From positions 248,001 through 312,000 of the forward strand of contig NZ_PTXL01000010.1 of NCBI RefSeq assembly GCF_004343775.1: a stretch of 64,000 nucleotides of DNA. The letters are read 5' to 3'. Shown here piece by piece: positions 36,536-45,121 of this stretch. Within the stretch, counting starts at the first letter, position 1; each line of letters opens with the position of its first letter. The notes below the pieces were generated by a model. It saw only the letters and a program-made list of their open reading frames with translations, had not been told where the DNA came from and searched no databases. The stretch is from Burkholderia sp. SRS-46 (GTDB lineage Bacteria; Pseudomonadota; Gammaproteobacteria; Burkholderiales; Burkholderiaceae). A program made the translations under genes and the position numbers.

Positions 36536-36650
36536 CGCGATGAAATAATGTCTTGCGTGGCGTGTAATGAAAATGTAAAAAACGCTCCTAAGTGTCCTGG
36601 GTAAATTCCGGCATTGTCACGTAGTCCCTCGGGTCGGTTAGGATGACCCG

Positions 36651-36762
36651 ATGAAGAAGACGAAATCGCCCTGTCACGGCCATCGATTCCCGGCCTCGAT
36701 CATCAGCTTGGCGGCGAGGTGGTACTGCCGATTCCAGCTCAGCTTGCGCACGATCGAGGAAT
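36651..36762 (+). pseudogene. N-terminal scrap of an IS6-family transposase
   Basis: ATG at 36651 gives MKKTKSPCHGHRFPASIISL then AARWYCRFQLSLRTIEE and a stop. The pattern GHRFPxEIISxAVWLYxRFxLSxRDVE is the start of IS6/IS26-type transposases. Nothing of the DDE domain follows. Surrounding bases to 36953 contain only IS ends (see next entry) and no gene. Confidence 0.6.
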
Positions 36763-36817
36763 GAACCGAACCCCAGAAGTTGGACGGTGGTTGAACGAAT
36801 ATCACGCGAATCTGAAC

Positions 36818-36848
36818 TGAACCGCACCGGGAATCGTGGAGGCTGGTT
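36818..36848 (+). repeat. Solo terminal inverted repeat of an IS3-family element
   Basis: TGAACCGCACCGGGAATCGT followed by GGAGGCTGGTT. The same terminus, in inverse orientation (AGCCTCCACCAAATCCGGTG then CGGTTCA), lies at 60369-60396 just outside the IS3 orfA fragment. Another IS3-like end (CCCCAGAAGTTGGAC) lies at 36768-36784. These are scars of earlier insertions. Confidence 0.55.
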
Positions 36849-36953
36849 GGTTTAAGTTAATGCAGGGCACGTCAGCGGCATTTCTGAGTTGCCTGTAGTA
36901 GTTTGCCTCAGCCTCAGCGGGCGGGATATAGGATTCGATCTACGTTCCCTCAA

Positions 36954-37721
36954 TTACTTCAACCGCCCTGACAGGAACTGCCCCAGCCGCTCGCTCTTCG
37001 GGCTGACGAGAATCTCCTGCGGATGCCCCTGCTCCTCGATCTTCCCCTGATGCAGGAAGATCACGTGATTCGACACGTTGCGCGCAAATCCCATCTCGTG
37101 CGTGACGACGACCATCGTGCGGCCTTCCTCGGCGAGCTTCTGCATCACCTTCAGCACTTCGCCGACGAGTTCCGGATCGAGCGCCGACGTCGGCTCGTCG
37201 AACAGCATCACTTCCGGCTCCATCGCGAGCGCCCGCGCGATCGCGACGCGCTGCTGCTGCCCGCCCGACAGGTGCGACGGATACATCCCCTCGACCCGCG
37301 CCGGCAGCCCGACCTTCTCGAGATACTTGCGCGCACGCGCGACCGCCTCGTCCTTGCCGAGCCCGAGCACGGCCATCGGCGCCTCGATCACGTTCTCCAG
37401 CACCGTCATGTGCGCCCACAGGTTGAAGTGCTGGAACACCATCGCGAGCTTGGTGCGCATCCGCTGCAGTTGCTTCTGGTCGGCCACGCGCAGCCCGCCG
37501 TTCTTGTCGCGCGTGGTCTGGATCGCCTCGCTGCCGATCGTGATCTGCCCCGAGCACGGCTGCTCGAGAAAGTTGATGCAGCGCAGGAACGTGCTCTTGC
37601 CCGAGCCGCTCGACCCGATGATGCTGATCACGTCGCCGGCCTTCGCCTGCATCGAGACGCCCTTCAGGACCTCGTTGTCGCCGAACTTCTTGTGCAGGTC
37701 CTCGACGATGAGCTTGTACAT
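36954..37721 (-). CDS. hisP: Basic amino acid ABC importer ATPase
   Basis: 255 residues from the ATG at 37721, which has AAGGAAA nine bases upstream. HisP/ArtP type: Walker [13 protein letters not shown]-loop [14 protein letters not shown], signature [16 protein letters not shown], Walker [16 protein letters not shown] and switch His in [11 protein letters not shown]. The interruption between Walker A and Q-loop ([16 protein letters not shown]) is characteristic of HisP. Last gene of the hisJ-Q-M-P operon, 31 bases after hisM. Confidence 0.93.
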   Translation of the reverse strand: MYKLIVEDLHKKFGDNEVLKGVSMQAKAGDVISIIGSSGSGKSTFLRCINFLEQPCSGQITIGSEAIQTTRDKNGGLRVADQKQLQRMRTKLAMVFQHFNLWAHMTVLENVIEAPMAVLGLGKDEAVARARKYLEKVGLPARVEGMYPSHLSGGQQQRVAIARALAMEPEVMLFDEPTSALDPELVGEVLKVMQKLAEEGRTMVVVTHEMGFARNVSNHVIFLHQGKIEEQGHPQEILVSPKSERLGQFLSGRLK

Positions 37722-37752
37722 GCGTGTGTTTCCTTTCGAATGCGTGAACGCG

Positions 37753-38466
37753 TTAATGACCGCGGGGCGACAGGAACGCGAGCCAGCGCGCCTCGAGCTT
37801 GCGGAACGCCCAGATGAGCGCGAAGACGACCAGCGCATACATCACCGCGGCGATGCCGTATGCCTGGAACGACATGTACGTCGCCGAGTTCACGTCGCGC
37901 GTGACCTTCAGGATGTCCGGCACGGTCGCGGTGAACGCGAGCGTGGTCGCGTGCAGCATCAGGATCACTTCGTTGCTGTAGCTCGGCAGCGAGCGGCGCA
38001 GCGCGGACGGCAGGATGATTCGCGTATAGAGCTTGAAGCGCGACATCCCGTACGCGAGGCCGGCCTCGACCTCGCCGGCCGCCGTCGACTTGATCGCGCC
38101 GGCGAAGATCTCGGTCGCATACGCGCACTCGTTCAGCGTGAACGCGAGCAGCGTGCAGTTCATCGCGTCGCGGAAGAAGCTGTCGAGCAGCACGTGATCG
38201 TGCACGACCTGCAGGCTGTAGATGCCCGTGTAGCACATCAGCAGCTGCACGTAGAGCGGCGTGCCGCGAAACACGTAGGTATAGAACCACACCGGCCCCG
38301 ACACCCAGCGGTTGCTCGACGCGCGCGCGATCGCGAGCGGCACCGCGAGCAGGAAGCCGAGCGCGATCGACACGACCAGCAGCCACAGCGTGATCGCGAG
38401 CCCGCTGAAGCGGTAGCCGTCGGTGTAAAGGTAGCTCTGCCAATACTGGCTGATGATCTCGATCAC
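37753..38466 (-). CDS. hisM: Basic amino acid ABC importer permease
   Basis: 237 residues from a GTG at 38466 overlapping the hisQ stop as GTGA ([14 protein letters not shown]). Polar amino acid permease with about five membrane segments and the EAA-loop [20 protein letters not shown]. HisM-type, forming a heterodimer with the HisQ-type permease. The frame extends upstream through hisQ in another reading frame, but coupling and family length support this start. Confidence 0.9.
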   Translation of the reverse strand: MIEIISQYWQSYLYTDGYRFSGLAITLWLLVVSIALGFLLAVPLAIARASSNRWVSGPVWFYTYVFRGTPLYVQLLMCYTGIYSLQVVHDHVLLDSFFRDAMNCTLLAFTLNECAYATEIFAGAIKSTAAGEVEAGLAYGMSRFKLYTRIILPSALRRSLPSYSNEVILMLHATTLAFTATVPDILKVTRDVNSATYMSFQAYGIAAVMYALVVFALIWAFRKLEARWLAFLSPRGH

Positions 38467-39152
38467 AGTGCAAGCCTCCGGACGCCGACCGAATAACGCT
38501 TCTCGAGGTGGTGCAGCACGACGTTCGACACCGTCGTGATCGCGAGGTAGATCGCGCCCGCCGCAAGCGTGAAGAAAAAGAAGTTCAGCGTGCTCTTGCC
38601 CGCATCCTGCGACGCCTTCACGACGTCGGCGAGGCCGATGATCGATACCAGCGCGGTGGCCTTCACGAGCACCTGCCAGTTGTTGCCGATGCCCGGCAGC
38701 GCGAAGCGCATCATCTGCGGGAACAGGATGCGGCGGAACACGCGCCAGCCGCTCATCCCGTACGCGAAGCCGGCTTCGAGCTGGCCGCGCGGCACCGACA
38801 GGAACGCGCCGCGGAACGTCTCGGTGAAATACGCGCCGTAGATGAAGCCGAGCGTCACGACGCCGGCCGCGAACGGGTCGATGTCGATCTGGTCCCAGCC
38901 GAGCAGGTCGGTCACGTTGTTCAGCAGGATCTGCATCCCGTAGAACAGCAGCAGCATCAGCACGAGGTCGGGCACCGCGCGGATCAGCGTCGTATAGAAC
39001 GTGCCGACCGACGCGAGCGCGCGGTTCGCCGACAGCTTCGCGGCCGCGCCGGCGAGCCCCAGCACGAGCGACGCGGCCAGCGACAGCACCGCGAGCTTCA
39101 CGGTCTCGACCGTACCGGCCCACAGCAGCGGGCCAAATCCTTGGAAGATCAT
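38463..39152 (-). CDS. hisQ: Basic amino acid ABC importer permease
   Basis: 229 residues, HisQ/ArtQ type. Begins MIFQGFGPLLWAGTVETVKL; the EAA loop reads VPRGQLEAGFAYGMSGWRVF. Five membrane segments. It lies 69 bases after the binding-protein gene and is coupled to hisM. Together they import arginine, ornithine, lysine or histidine, which fits the ureohydrolase gene upstream. Confidence 0.92.
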   Translation of the reverse strand: MIFQGFGPLLWAGTVETVKLAVLSLAASLVLGLAGAAAKLSANRALASVGTFYTTLIRAVPDLVLMLLLFYGMQILLNNVTDLLGWDQIDIDPFAAGVVTLGFIYGAYFTETFRGAFLSVPRGQLEAGFAYGMSGWRVFRRILFPQMMRFALPGIGNNWQVLVKATALVSIIGLADVVKASQDAGKSTLNFFFFTLAAGAIYLAITTVSNVVLHHLEKRYSVGVRRLAL

Positions 39153-39221
39153 GTCAGCGTTTCCAGAAACCAGAATGGCAGGCGACGCAGCACGGACAAA
39201 GCTGCGTGCGCCGCGAAAACT

Positions 39222-39995
39222 TCAACCACCGTAGATGTCGAATGCGAAGTACTTCTTCTCGATCTTCTTGTACGCGCCGTCCTTGATCATGTCGCCGATG
39301 GCCGCATCAATCTTCGCCTTCAGATCGGTGTCTTCCTTGCGCAGACCGATGCCCACACCACTGCCGAGCGTCTTCAGATCGGTGATGTCGCCACCTACGA
39401 ACTGGAAGTTCGCACCGCGCGGCGTCTTGAGGAAGCCGAGGTCGGCCTGCACCGCGTCCTGCAGCGCCGCGTCAAGACGGCCGGAGATTAGGTCCTGGTA
39501 CACGCCGTCCTGATTCTGGTACGGCACGACCTGCACGCCCTTCGGCGCCCAGTAGGTCTTCGCGTACGTTTCCTGGATCGTGCCCTGCTCGACACCGACC
39601 GACTTACCCTTCAGGGACTCCACCGTCGGTTGCAGCGATACTCTCTTCTTCGTGAGGAGTCGCGTCGGTGCGTTGTAAATCTTGTCAGAGAACGCGATCT
39701 GCTCGGCTCTCTGCGCCGTGATCGACATCGACGACAGCACGCCGTCGAATTTCTTAGCCTTCAGGGCAGGGATCATGCCGTCGAAGTCGTTCTCGACCCA
39801 CACGCACTTTGTCTTCAGCCTCGCGCAAATCTCGTTACCGAGGTCGATATCAAAACCGGCAAGCTTGCCATCCGCGGTTTTCGACTCGAACGGAGCAAAG
39901 GTAGGGGCAACGCCAAAACGAACCGTGGCCCAGTCCTTGGCATAGGATCCCGCTGCAAACGACGCGAGGGCAACGCAAATAAGTAGCTTCTTCAA
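39222..39995 (-). CDS. hisJ: Periplasmic lysine/arginine/ornithine/histidine-binding protein
   Basis: A 257-residue solute-binding protein with signal peptide MKKLLICVALASFAAGSYA. The family motif GFDIDLGNEICARL and the ligand-binding ENDFDGMIPALKAKKFD, SSMSITAQRAEQIAFSD and VGVEQGTIQETYA are clear. The start codon is TTG at 39995 with AAGGAGA seven bases upstream; TTG starts are uncommon and may set expression. First gene of the importer operon; it reads away from the ureohydrolase stop 250 bases upstream. Confidence 0.93.
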   Translation of the reverse strand: MKKLLICVALASFAAGSYAKDWATVRFGVAPTFAPFESKTADGKLAGFDIDLGNEICARLKTKCVWVENDFDGMIPALKAKKFDGVLSSMSITAQRAEQIAFSDKIYNAPTRLLTKKRVSLQPTVESLKGKSVGVEQGTIQETYAKTYWAPKGVQVVPYQNQDGVYQDLISGRLDAALQDAVQADLGFLKTPRGANFQFVGGDITDLKTLGSGVGIGLRKEDTDLKAKIDAAIGDMIKDGAYKKIEKKYFAFDIYGG

Positions 39996-40246
39996 AATTG
40001 TCTCCTTAATATTTATTGAATCGACAACAAAATTCGTCTTTTATATTTCGTATTACTAATTGAACTTCATTTGATTATATAGTATTGTTTTTGTAAACTG
40101 AGGTGAGCTGTGTACGCTCCTCGGATCGAACGGTAGGTTCGACACGCACCCGCGCGTCGCTCCTTCAAATCCGCCGCCCGCCCCCCCTTCTTGGGCCTCT
40201 TGCGCAGCGGTGATCGAATCGATCACCGCCACTCACTCGCAATTCG
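39996..40246. promoter_or_regulatory. AT-rich leader of the importer operon
   Basis: 251 bases between the ureohydrolase stop and hisJ. The 40010-40100 part is strikingly AT-rich against the high-GC surroundings and contains, on the minus strand, TATAAT (40074-40079) and TTTACA (40092-40097), though their 12-base spacing is too short for a standard promoter. Probably contains the hisJ promoter; no ORF. Confidence 0.4.
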
Positions 40247-41194
40247 TTATCGGTTTTGCTTCCGCCACGCGTAGAGGCATATCATTTCCAGTGCGATCAT
40301 CGCTCCCGCGAGAGATGTGATCTCTGCATGGTCATAGGGCGGCGACACTTCGACGACGTCCATTCCGACCAGATTGATGCCTCGCAAGTGATGCAGGATT
40401 TCGAATGCCTGGTAGCTGGACAGCCCACCGGAGACCGGCGTACCCGTTCCCGGAGCAAAAGCCGGATCGAGACAATCGATGTCAAACGTCAGATACACGG
40501 GATGGTCGCCAACCCGCTCTCGAATGCGTGCTGCAATCACCTCCGGAGTTGAACGGTGTACCTGCCGCGCGTCTGCAATTTCAAAACCCATCGGGTCGTC
40601 ATTGGTCGTTCGGATCCCCACCTGGATCGACCGTTCAGGCACGACCAAACTCTCTTTCGCGGCGTGGAAGAACATCGTCCCGTGATCAATCCGCTTCGCG
40701 TCATGATCGGGCCATGTATCGGTGTGAGCATCGAAATGGACCAAGGACAGCGGGCCATGGACTTTCGCATGAGCCTTCAGAAGCGGATACGTGATGAAGT
40801 GATCGCCGCCGAGGGTCAGCATCCCGCAATTTCGCCTCAGGATTTCATCCGCATGTCGCTCGATTGCGCCAGGGACCGATTCAGGCTGACCGGCATCAAA
40901 CGCGCAGTCGCCGTAGTCAACGGCAGCGAGCACGTCGAACGGATCGAATTCCGACGGCCACGGTCGCTCCCACGCAATCCCAGTGGACGCAATACGCAGC
41001 CCTCGGGGCCCGAAGCGGGTGCCAGGTCGATGTGAGGCTGCAGCGTCATACGGCACCCCGGTGATGGCGAGATCGACGCCGTCGAGATCACGACTGAAGC
41101 GTCGACGCATGAAGCTCGTCGCGCCTGCAAAACTGGGTTCCGCCACCGTGCCGTACAGGCTGTCACGCGTGAAGGCGAGATCATTTTTTTTCAA
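40247..41194 (-). CDS. Ureohydrolase, agmatinase/guanidinobutyrase type
   Basis: A 315-residue binuclear Mn enzyme hydrolysing a guanidino compound to urea and an amine. Metal motifs are intact: LTLGGDHFITYPLL, VHFDAHTDTWPDHD and FDIDCLDPAFAPGTGTPVSG. The AFAPGTGTPVSGG loop and substrate-loop residues fit agmatinase (SpeB) or guanidinobutyrase rather than arginase. It is divergent from a LysR regulator and upstream of the basic-amino-acid importer, suggesting uptake and catabolism of arginine derivatives. Exact substrate undetermined. Confidence 0.88.
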   Translation of the reverse strand: MKKNDLAFTRDSLYGTVAEPSFAGATSFMRRRFSRDLDGVDLAITGVPYDAAASHRPGTRFGPRGLRIASTGIAWERPWPSEFDPFDVLAAVDYGDCAFDAGQPESVPGAIERHADEILRRNCGMLTLGGDHFITYPLLKAHAKVHGPLSLVHFDAHTDTWPDHDAKRIDHGTMFFHAAKESLVVPERSIQVGIRTTNDDPMGFEIADARQVHRSTPEVIAARIRERVGDHPVYLTFDIDCLDPAFAPGTGTPVSGGLSSYQAFEILHHLRGINLVGMDVVEVSPPYDHAEITSLAGAMIALEMICLYAWRKQNR

Positions 41195-41280
41195 CTTTCG
41201 AGTTCCTTTCTATGCGAAGTGGGGGTACGCCACCGACCGACATCACGACCAATGATGCCGCCCTCGCAACCGGGAACAAA

Positions 41281-41294
41281 TATGAAATATCATA
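41281..41294. promoter_or_regulatory. Inverted repeat in the ureohydrolase-lysR intergenic region
   Basis: TATGAAATATCATA, a palindrome with arms TATGA/TCATA, in the 152-base divergent region. AT-rich dyads of this size are typical LysR-regulator sites; use by the adjacent LysR is an inference. Confidence 0.45.
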
Positions 41295-41346
41295 AGCTAA
41301 CTTCATACCTCCGCTATGTATCGCTATGCTCACAACAATCAGGGAC

Positions 41347-42240
41347 ATGGACCTGCAACTGCTGCGCCTCTTCATTACGATTGTTGAGAGCGGCGGGTTC
41401 AGCGCCGCGCAAGGCAAGCTCGGAATGGCCCCATCAACGATCAGCACCCAGATGGCCAAACTCGAGGCTCGTCTTGGATTCCGAGTTTGCGATCGAGGAA
41501 AAAGCGGCTTTCGGCTGACACCTAAGGGCGAGCGTGTACTGCAGTCCACACGACGACTATTGCAGGCGCTTGATGTATTCACGCGCGATACGCAGCACGT
41601 GTCAGGGACGCTGCTTGGCGATCTCCGGATTGGTCTGTCGGAACGATTGGCACCCGAGGTCATTGAATCGATTGCGGCTGCCGTTGGTCGCTTCCGGGAA
41701 TCTGGGCCGGACGTAATGATCGAGATTCTCGCCAGTTCGCCAGATGAACTTGAGCGGAAGCTTCTGAAGGGCGAACTACATCTCGCTGTCGGTTACTTTT
41801 CAGGACATCAGGTAGGCTTGAATTACGTGCCTTTGTTCGTGGAAACACAGTCACTCTACTGCGGTACCGGACATCCCCTCTACGCCAAGAAGTCACTGTC
41901 TATCGACGATGTGAAGCGAGCGAGTAATGTCGCTCGATTGTACAAATCGAATACCGTCGAATCGACGTTGCGCAATGAATGGCCAACCGCATTCTCGGAG
42001 AACGCCGAAGCAGACGCTGTCTTCATCTTGTCAGGTGCCCACATCGGCTTCCTACCCGATCATATTGCGGCACCATGGGTGATGTCCGGAAAAATGCACA
42101 AAGTGCCCGCGAACAAACTGAGCCACGCTGCCCAATTCCAGCTCGCGACGCCTAAAAACTGCGACAGCAGCGAAGTGCTGGACACCTTCAAACAAATACT
42201 TATCGACGAGTTCGGCGAGCCGCGCATCCGATCTCGGTGA
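41347..42240 (+). CDS. LysR-family regulator with IS-derived C-terminus
   Basis: 297 residues from the ATG at 41347 (MDLQLLRLFITIVESGGFSA); an in-frame ATG at 41326 is the alternative. Winged HTH with SAAQGKLGMAPSTISTQMAK, then a periplasmic-binding-like effector domain. The last residues (RIRSR) and stop at 42240 lie in DNA that is antisense to an IS66 tnpC fragment starting about 42215, so the native C-terminus has been replaced by a few IS-encoded codons. Since the effector domain is essentially complete it may still function. Likely regulates the divergent ureohydrolase. Confidence 0.82.
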   Translation: MDLQLLRLFITIVESGGFSAAQGKLGMAPSTISTQMAKLEARLGFRVCDRGKSGFRLTPKGERVLQSTRRLLQALDVFTRDTQHVSGTLLGDLRIGLSERLAPEVIESIAAAVGRFRESGPDVMIEILASSPDELERKLLKGELHLAVGYFSGHQVGLNYVPLFVETQSLYCGTGHPLYAKKSLSIDDVKRASNVARLYKSNTVESTLRNEWPTAFSENAEADAVFILSGAHIGFLPDHIAAPWVMSGKMHKVPANKLSHAAQFQLATPKNCDSSEVLDTFKQILIDEFGEPRIRSR

Positions 42241-42536
42241 TGCCGTGCTGGAACGAGGCCTTGTACTCACTGTAGTCATCGCATACTAGCTTGCCGTACC
42301 AGTTCGTCAGGAACGTGCGCGCGCACCGGCGCGGCTCTCGGCGAAGTCGTAGACCACCGCGCGTAGCTCGCTGAACTGAGTCGACGTATACGCCCACAGG
42401 TACGCCCGGTGCGTCTTGCCTTTGCCGGGGCTGAGCATCTGCACTGGCGTCTCGTCCACGTGCAGCACATCGTGTTGCAGGATGGCCTGGCGGAGGGCGT
42501 CGACCGGCGGCTGTAACTGCACGCCGCACTTGCCCA
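42215..42536 (-). pseudogene. IS66 tnpC internal fragment
   Basis: On the minus strand it reads GKCGVQLQPPVDALRQAIL, VLHVDETPVQMLSPGKGKTH, then after a frameshift TFLTNWYGKLVCDDYSEYKA and QHGITEIG. These are the central part of IS66 TnpC including the first catalytic Asp. Truncated at both ends, by the lysR end and by the IS30 fragment. Confidence 0.85.
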
Positions 42537-42870
42537 GCCGCGAGGTGCGGCGAAATGGCGGAAGGCAGTACTATCGGGCGAGCCAGGCCGACGAGATCGC
42601 CTGGGACCGCGCACGGCGCCCAAAGACATGTAAGCTGGTCAGGAATCGGACGCTCGCCCAGGTTGTGGCAAGCAAGCTTCGATTGCAGTGGCCGCCGGAG
42701 CAGATCGCGGGTTGGCTCAAGCACGTGTATGCGGTCAACAAGGACTATCAGGTGTCGCACGAAACCATCTATCGGAGCCTCTACATCCAGGCCCGTGGTG
42801 CGCTGAAAAGAGAACTGCTGGAACACCTGCGCCGTTCTCGGGCCATGCGCCGATCGCGTTCAACGGCCGT
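42537..42870 (+). pseudogene. IS30-family transposase fragment
   Basis: In-frame sequence SREVRRNGGRQYYRASQADE, KTCKLVRNRTLAQVVASKL, WPPEQIAGWLKHVYAVNKDY and VSHETIYRSLYIQARGALKR, the N-terminal half of an IS30 transposase. No catalytic domain; the 5' end abuts the IS66 fragment and the 3' end fades near 42870. The remaining bases to 42983 show no gene. Confidence 0.85.
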
Positions 42871-42983
42871 AGCGAATATACACGTGGCCATCGACGTGCC
42901 CAGCAGGAAGAATCCTGTGGCGCGCCCAAGCAGTTGGTACTGGCGTGCGGAAATCGGCGGGCTTTGCGCCCGATTAGATCCAG

Positions 42984-43799
42984 TCAGAAAAGCTCATCCA
43001 GCATCAGGTGAAATTGCAGCTTGCACCGATCGGAGTCGGTGATGCCGTACAGTTCGAATAGCCTTTTTTGCAGCGATGGGCCAAACTCACCAAGACAGTT
43101 CCAAAGGATGGCAAGGTCTTGGTAGCGATCGGCAATGCCAACCCGGCCAGCGTCGATGCAGCCAACCACTTCACCCTCATGCATCAAAACGTTGTCCAGC
43201 GAAAAATCGCCATGGGTCACGACTGGATCAGGTGCAAACGGAAGCAAGCCCTGCATGGCTTCCCAAACCTGATCGGCCGTCCAACCTTCCCGTTCCTGGT
43301 CGAAATTATCGACTTCGACCAGGCCAGCATCGATGCGTCTCCTTGCTCGGTTAAGCCGAAACTCGTGGCGACTGTTGAACGGGCAGACGCTCACCGGGAT
43401 CGCGTGCAGTCGGCGCAGAAATCTTACCAGCGCATCCACCACGTCGGGACCGGCATCGGGGTTTGCCTCCAACACCTGATAAGCCGTCTTGCCGGGCATG
43501 GCCGTCATCAGGAGCCACGCCTCGTCTGGCGCGCGGACAAAGTGCTTAATCGTTGGTACGGGCAAATGGTCAGCCAACCAGCGCAGCCTCACCATTTCGT
43601 CGGTTACGTCATCGGCGGCGCCATCCTTGCCCTGTTTCAGGAAGAGGTCCGGCGCAAGGGCTTTACCATGCAAACGGTAGACGGAGCAACCGGACTGGCC
43701 CACCGTGTCGCGTGCCCATTTGTATCCATCAACCTCAACGAGCATGGTTGAGGGTACCTGCACGATCGCACAGGCCTCTTCGAACTCGGCGTCACTCAT
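42984..43799 (-). CDS. aph(3'): Aminoglycoside 3'-phosphotransferase, APH(3') family
   Basis: Started at the ATG at 43799 the protein has 271 residues, exactly the usual APH(3') length (the frame extends to 43871). It is clearly homologous to APH(3')-Ia: GYKWARDTVGQSGCSVYRL, VTDEMVRLRWLADHLPVPTI, the Brenner motif VVTHGDFSLDNVLM (catalytic Asp and Asn), the metal Asp region CIDAGRVGIADRYQDLA and the terminal KLQFHLMLDELF. Known members phosphorylate kanamycin and neomycin on the 3'-OH. It is flanked by IS30/IS66 debris and an acetyltransferase remnant, so it may have moved as a resistance gene; spectrum unknown. Confidence 0.92.
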   Translation of the reverse strand: MSDAEFEEACAIVQVPSTMLVEVDGYKWARDTVGQSGCSVYRLHGKALAPDLFLKQGKDGAADDVTDEMVRLRWLADHLPVPTIKHFVRAPDEAWLLMTAMPGKTAYQVLEANPDAGPDVVDALVRFLRRLHAIPVSVCPFNSRHEFRLNRARRRIDAGLVEVDNFDQEREGWTADQVWEAMQGLLPFAPDPVVTHGDFSLDNVLMHEGEVVGCIDAGRVGIADRYQDLAILWNCLGEFGPSLQKRLFELYGITDSDRCKLQFHLMLDELF

Positions 43800-43863
43800 C
43801 TCTTGCGTCTCTTGAATCATCTTTGATGAAGTAATTCTTGGAACGATCTGTGTCAAATTTGGG

Positions 43864-44140
43864 TTAGGCATTTACGCAATTCGGCTGCGGGCGAAATTTC
43901 TGTATCGACGGTCCCAAAAAATCGAAATCCAGAAGCTTCGTAGAATGATCGTACCCGATCGCCAGCCACGACGCGCAACGATAGAAACGACGGAATCCAA
44001 GTTTCATAGCATTACGCTCAGATTCGATCAGAAGCCTTTTGCTCACTCCCATTCACCATACTTCGGGCGCAACAAGCAGGTCTTCGAGTTCCGCCTCGGT
44101 GCCGATACCGGTAACGACTGCTATGAAGTCGACGTGTTCC
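43864..44140 (-). pseudogene. Frameshifted GNAT acetyltransferase remnant
   Basis: Minus-strand pieces HVDFIAVVTGIGTEAELEDL then LVAPEV, a frameshift/stop, and SKRLLIESERNAMKLGFRRF. Together they match the acetyl-CoA loop of GNAT proteins (EDLLVAPExxGxGxxKRLL). The expected GxG is destroyed. The 5' part is absent and the MATE fragment begins upstream. Confidence 0.6.
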
Positions 44141-44154
44141 ATCTAGTTCTGCAG

Positions 44155-44338
44155 CGATGGCATATGGCAGGTGTTCAGCGGGAAGCCGAAGCGACCGAAC
44201 ATCAGCGCATAGTCGAGCGTCGCGTTGACGACGATCGATGCGACCGTGATCGCGAGCAGCGGCCCGGGCGTGCGCAACCCGACCGTGTACTGCCTGAGCG
44301 ACTGAAACCAGAGGCACGTCAGCATGCCGCGCAAGCCA
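44155..44338 (-). pseudogene. MATE-family efflux pump fragment
   Basis: Minus-strand reading LRGMLTCLWFQSLRQYTVGL then RTPGPLLAITVASIVVNATL and DYALMFGRFGFP, matching an internal segment of MATE/NorM drug-sodium antiporters. Only about 60 codons remain, with no start or stop of their own. Confidence 0.65.
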
Positions 44339-44480
44339 ATGCGGTTGCGGTTGGAGCAGGCTCGACAGCGGGTTCCAATTCTGCGGCGCTCGGGCCAAAC
44401 ACGATCGCCTCGGGAAGTCGCAATGCTGCACTCGGCGATAGCGCCACTGCCGGCGCAAACTCGAGCAACGGCGTGAGCGC
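44327..44480 (+). pseudogene. Trimeric autotransporter (YadA-like) head fragment
   Basis: In-frame QANAVAVGAGSTAGSNSAAL then GPNTIASGSRNAALGDSATA, repeats of about 14 residues with the S-x-A-L-G pattern of YadA/Hia-type left-handed parallel beta-roll heads. No signal sequence or anchor follows. It abuts the antisense MATE fragment with no spacer. Confidence 0.7.
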
Positions 44481-44499
44481 GGGCAACGTGGCGATCCAC

Positions 44500-44522
44500 C
44501 CTCGCCGGCTTCGCCGGCGAGG
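44500..44522. repeat. Strong 10-bp-stem hairpin (REP-like)
   Basis: Arms CCTCGCCGGC and GCCGGCGAGG around a TTC loop, a perfect 10-bp stem. There is no U-tract on either strand, so it is more like a REP/IS200-type hairpin than a terminator. Confidence 0.5.
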
Positions 44523-44621
44523 CGTCACGCGGGCTCTCGCCCGCTTGCCGTGTACAAACCATCAGGAACGCCCGGGCTCGTCTTCGGCAGGCCGTAAGCG
44601 CCACGCCGGCCGCCAGCCGCC

Positions 44622-44828
44622 GTGGCCCAACGGCGCGTAAATCACCAGCGCGCGGCTGGCTTCCGTAAGGCGCGCAAGCAGCGCGCGCCGGCGAAATACT
44701 ACGATCCCTCCTCGGGCAAGACGTGGTCCGGCCGTGGCCCGCGTCCGAAATGGCTCGAAGGAAAGAATCTCGATGACTATCTGGTCGACCGGGTGGCGAA
44801 GCCGTGGTGGCCCGGAGAAGAGTCGTAA
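44622..44828 (+). CDS. H-NS-type DNA-binding domain, small or truncated
   Basis: 68 residues ending YYDPSSGKTWSGRGPRPKWL, then EGKNLDDYLVDRVAKPWWPG and the stop. The TWSGRGxxPKWL motif is the AT-hook-like DNA-binding loop of H-NS/Bv3F family proteins of Burkholderia. The N-terminal oligomerisation coiled coil, usually 50 or more residues, is missing, so it is probably a gene remnant, or a dominant-negative small form if translated from 44622. The stretch 44829-45121 holds no gene I can identify. Confidence 0.55.
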   Translation: MAQRRVNHQRAAGFRKARKQRAPAKYYDPSSGKTWSGRGPRPKWLEGKNLDDYLVDRVAKPWWPGEES

Positions 44829-45121
44829 GGCGAGTTCGTGTCCGCGGCTGCAATCGACCCGACAGCGAGCCGTTGCCCTGGTCGTCCGGTCCCGCTGCGG
44901 CCATGCGAGGTGAGGCTTTCGGCGCTGGCTTGGCCGCCATCTTGTCCGCCGGATACAGCAGAAGCATCGCCCGCGCGGCTTCGATGTTCTTCGTGCGCAA
45001 CTATTCGTCGTAGTCGGCCGGCCGCGGGAACACGACGACCCGCTTCAGCAGACCATTACCAACCGCTTCAGCCAGTACGTGGGGATGAGCGACTGGCACT
45101 GATCACGGCAATTCTCGAATA

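Noticed and set aside
36588-36827. 79-codon minus frame near the IS scars
   Set aside because: Runs antisense to an IS6 scrap and IS3 ends; no start signal or homology.
40074-40097. TTTACA/TATAAT as the hisJ promoter
   Set aside because: The spacing is only 12 bases, too short for a standard sigma-70 promoter, so it is mentioned but not called.
44500-44522. Hairpin as a rho-independent terminator
   Set aside because: No T-run follows on either strand.
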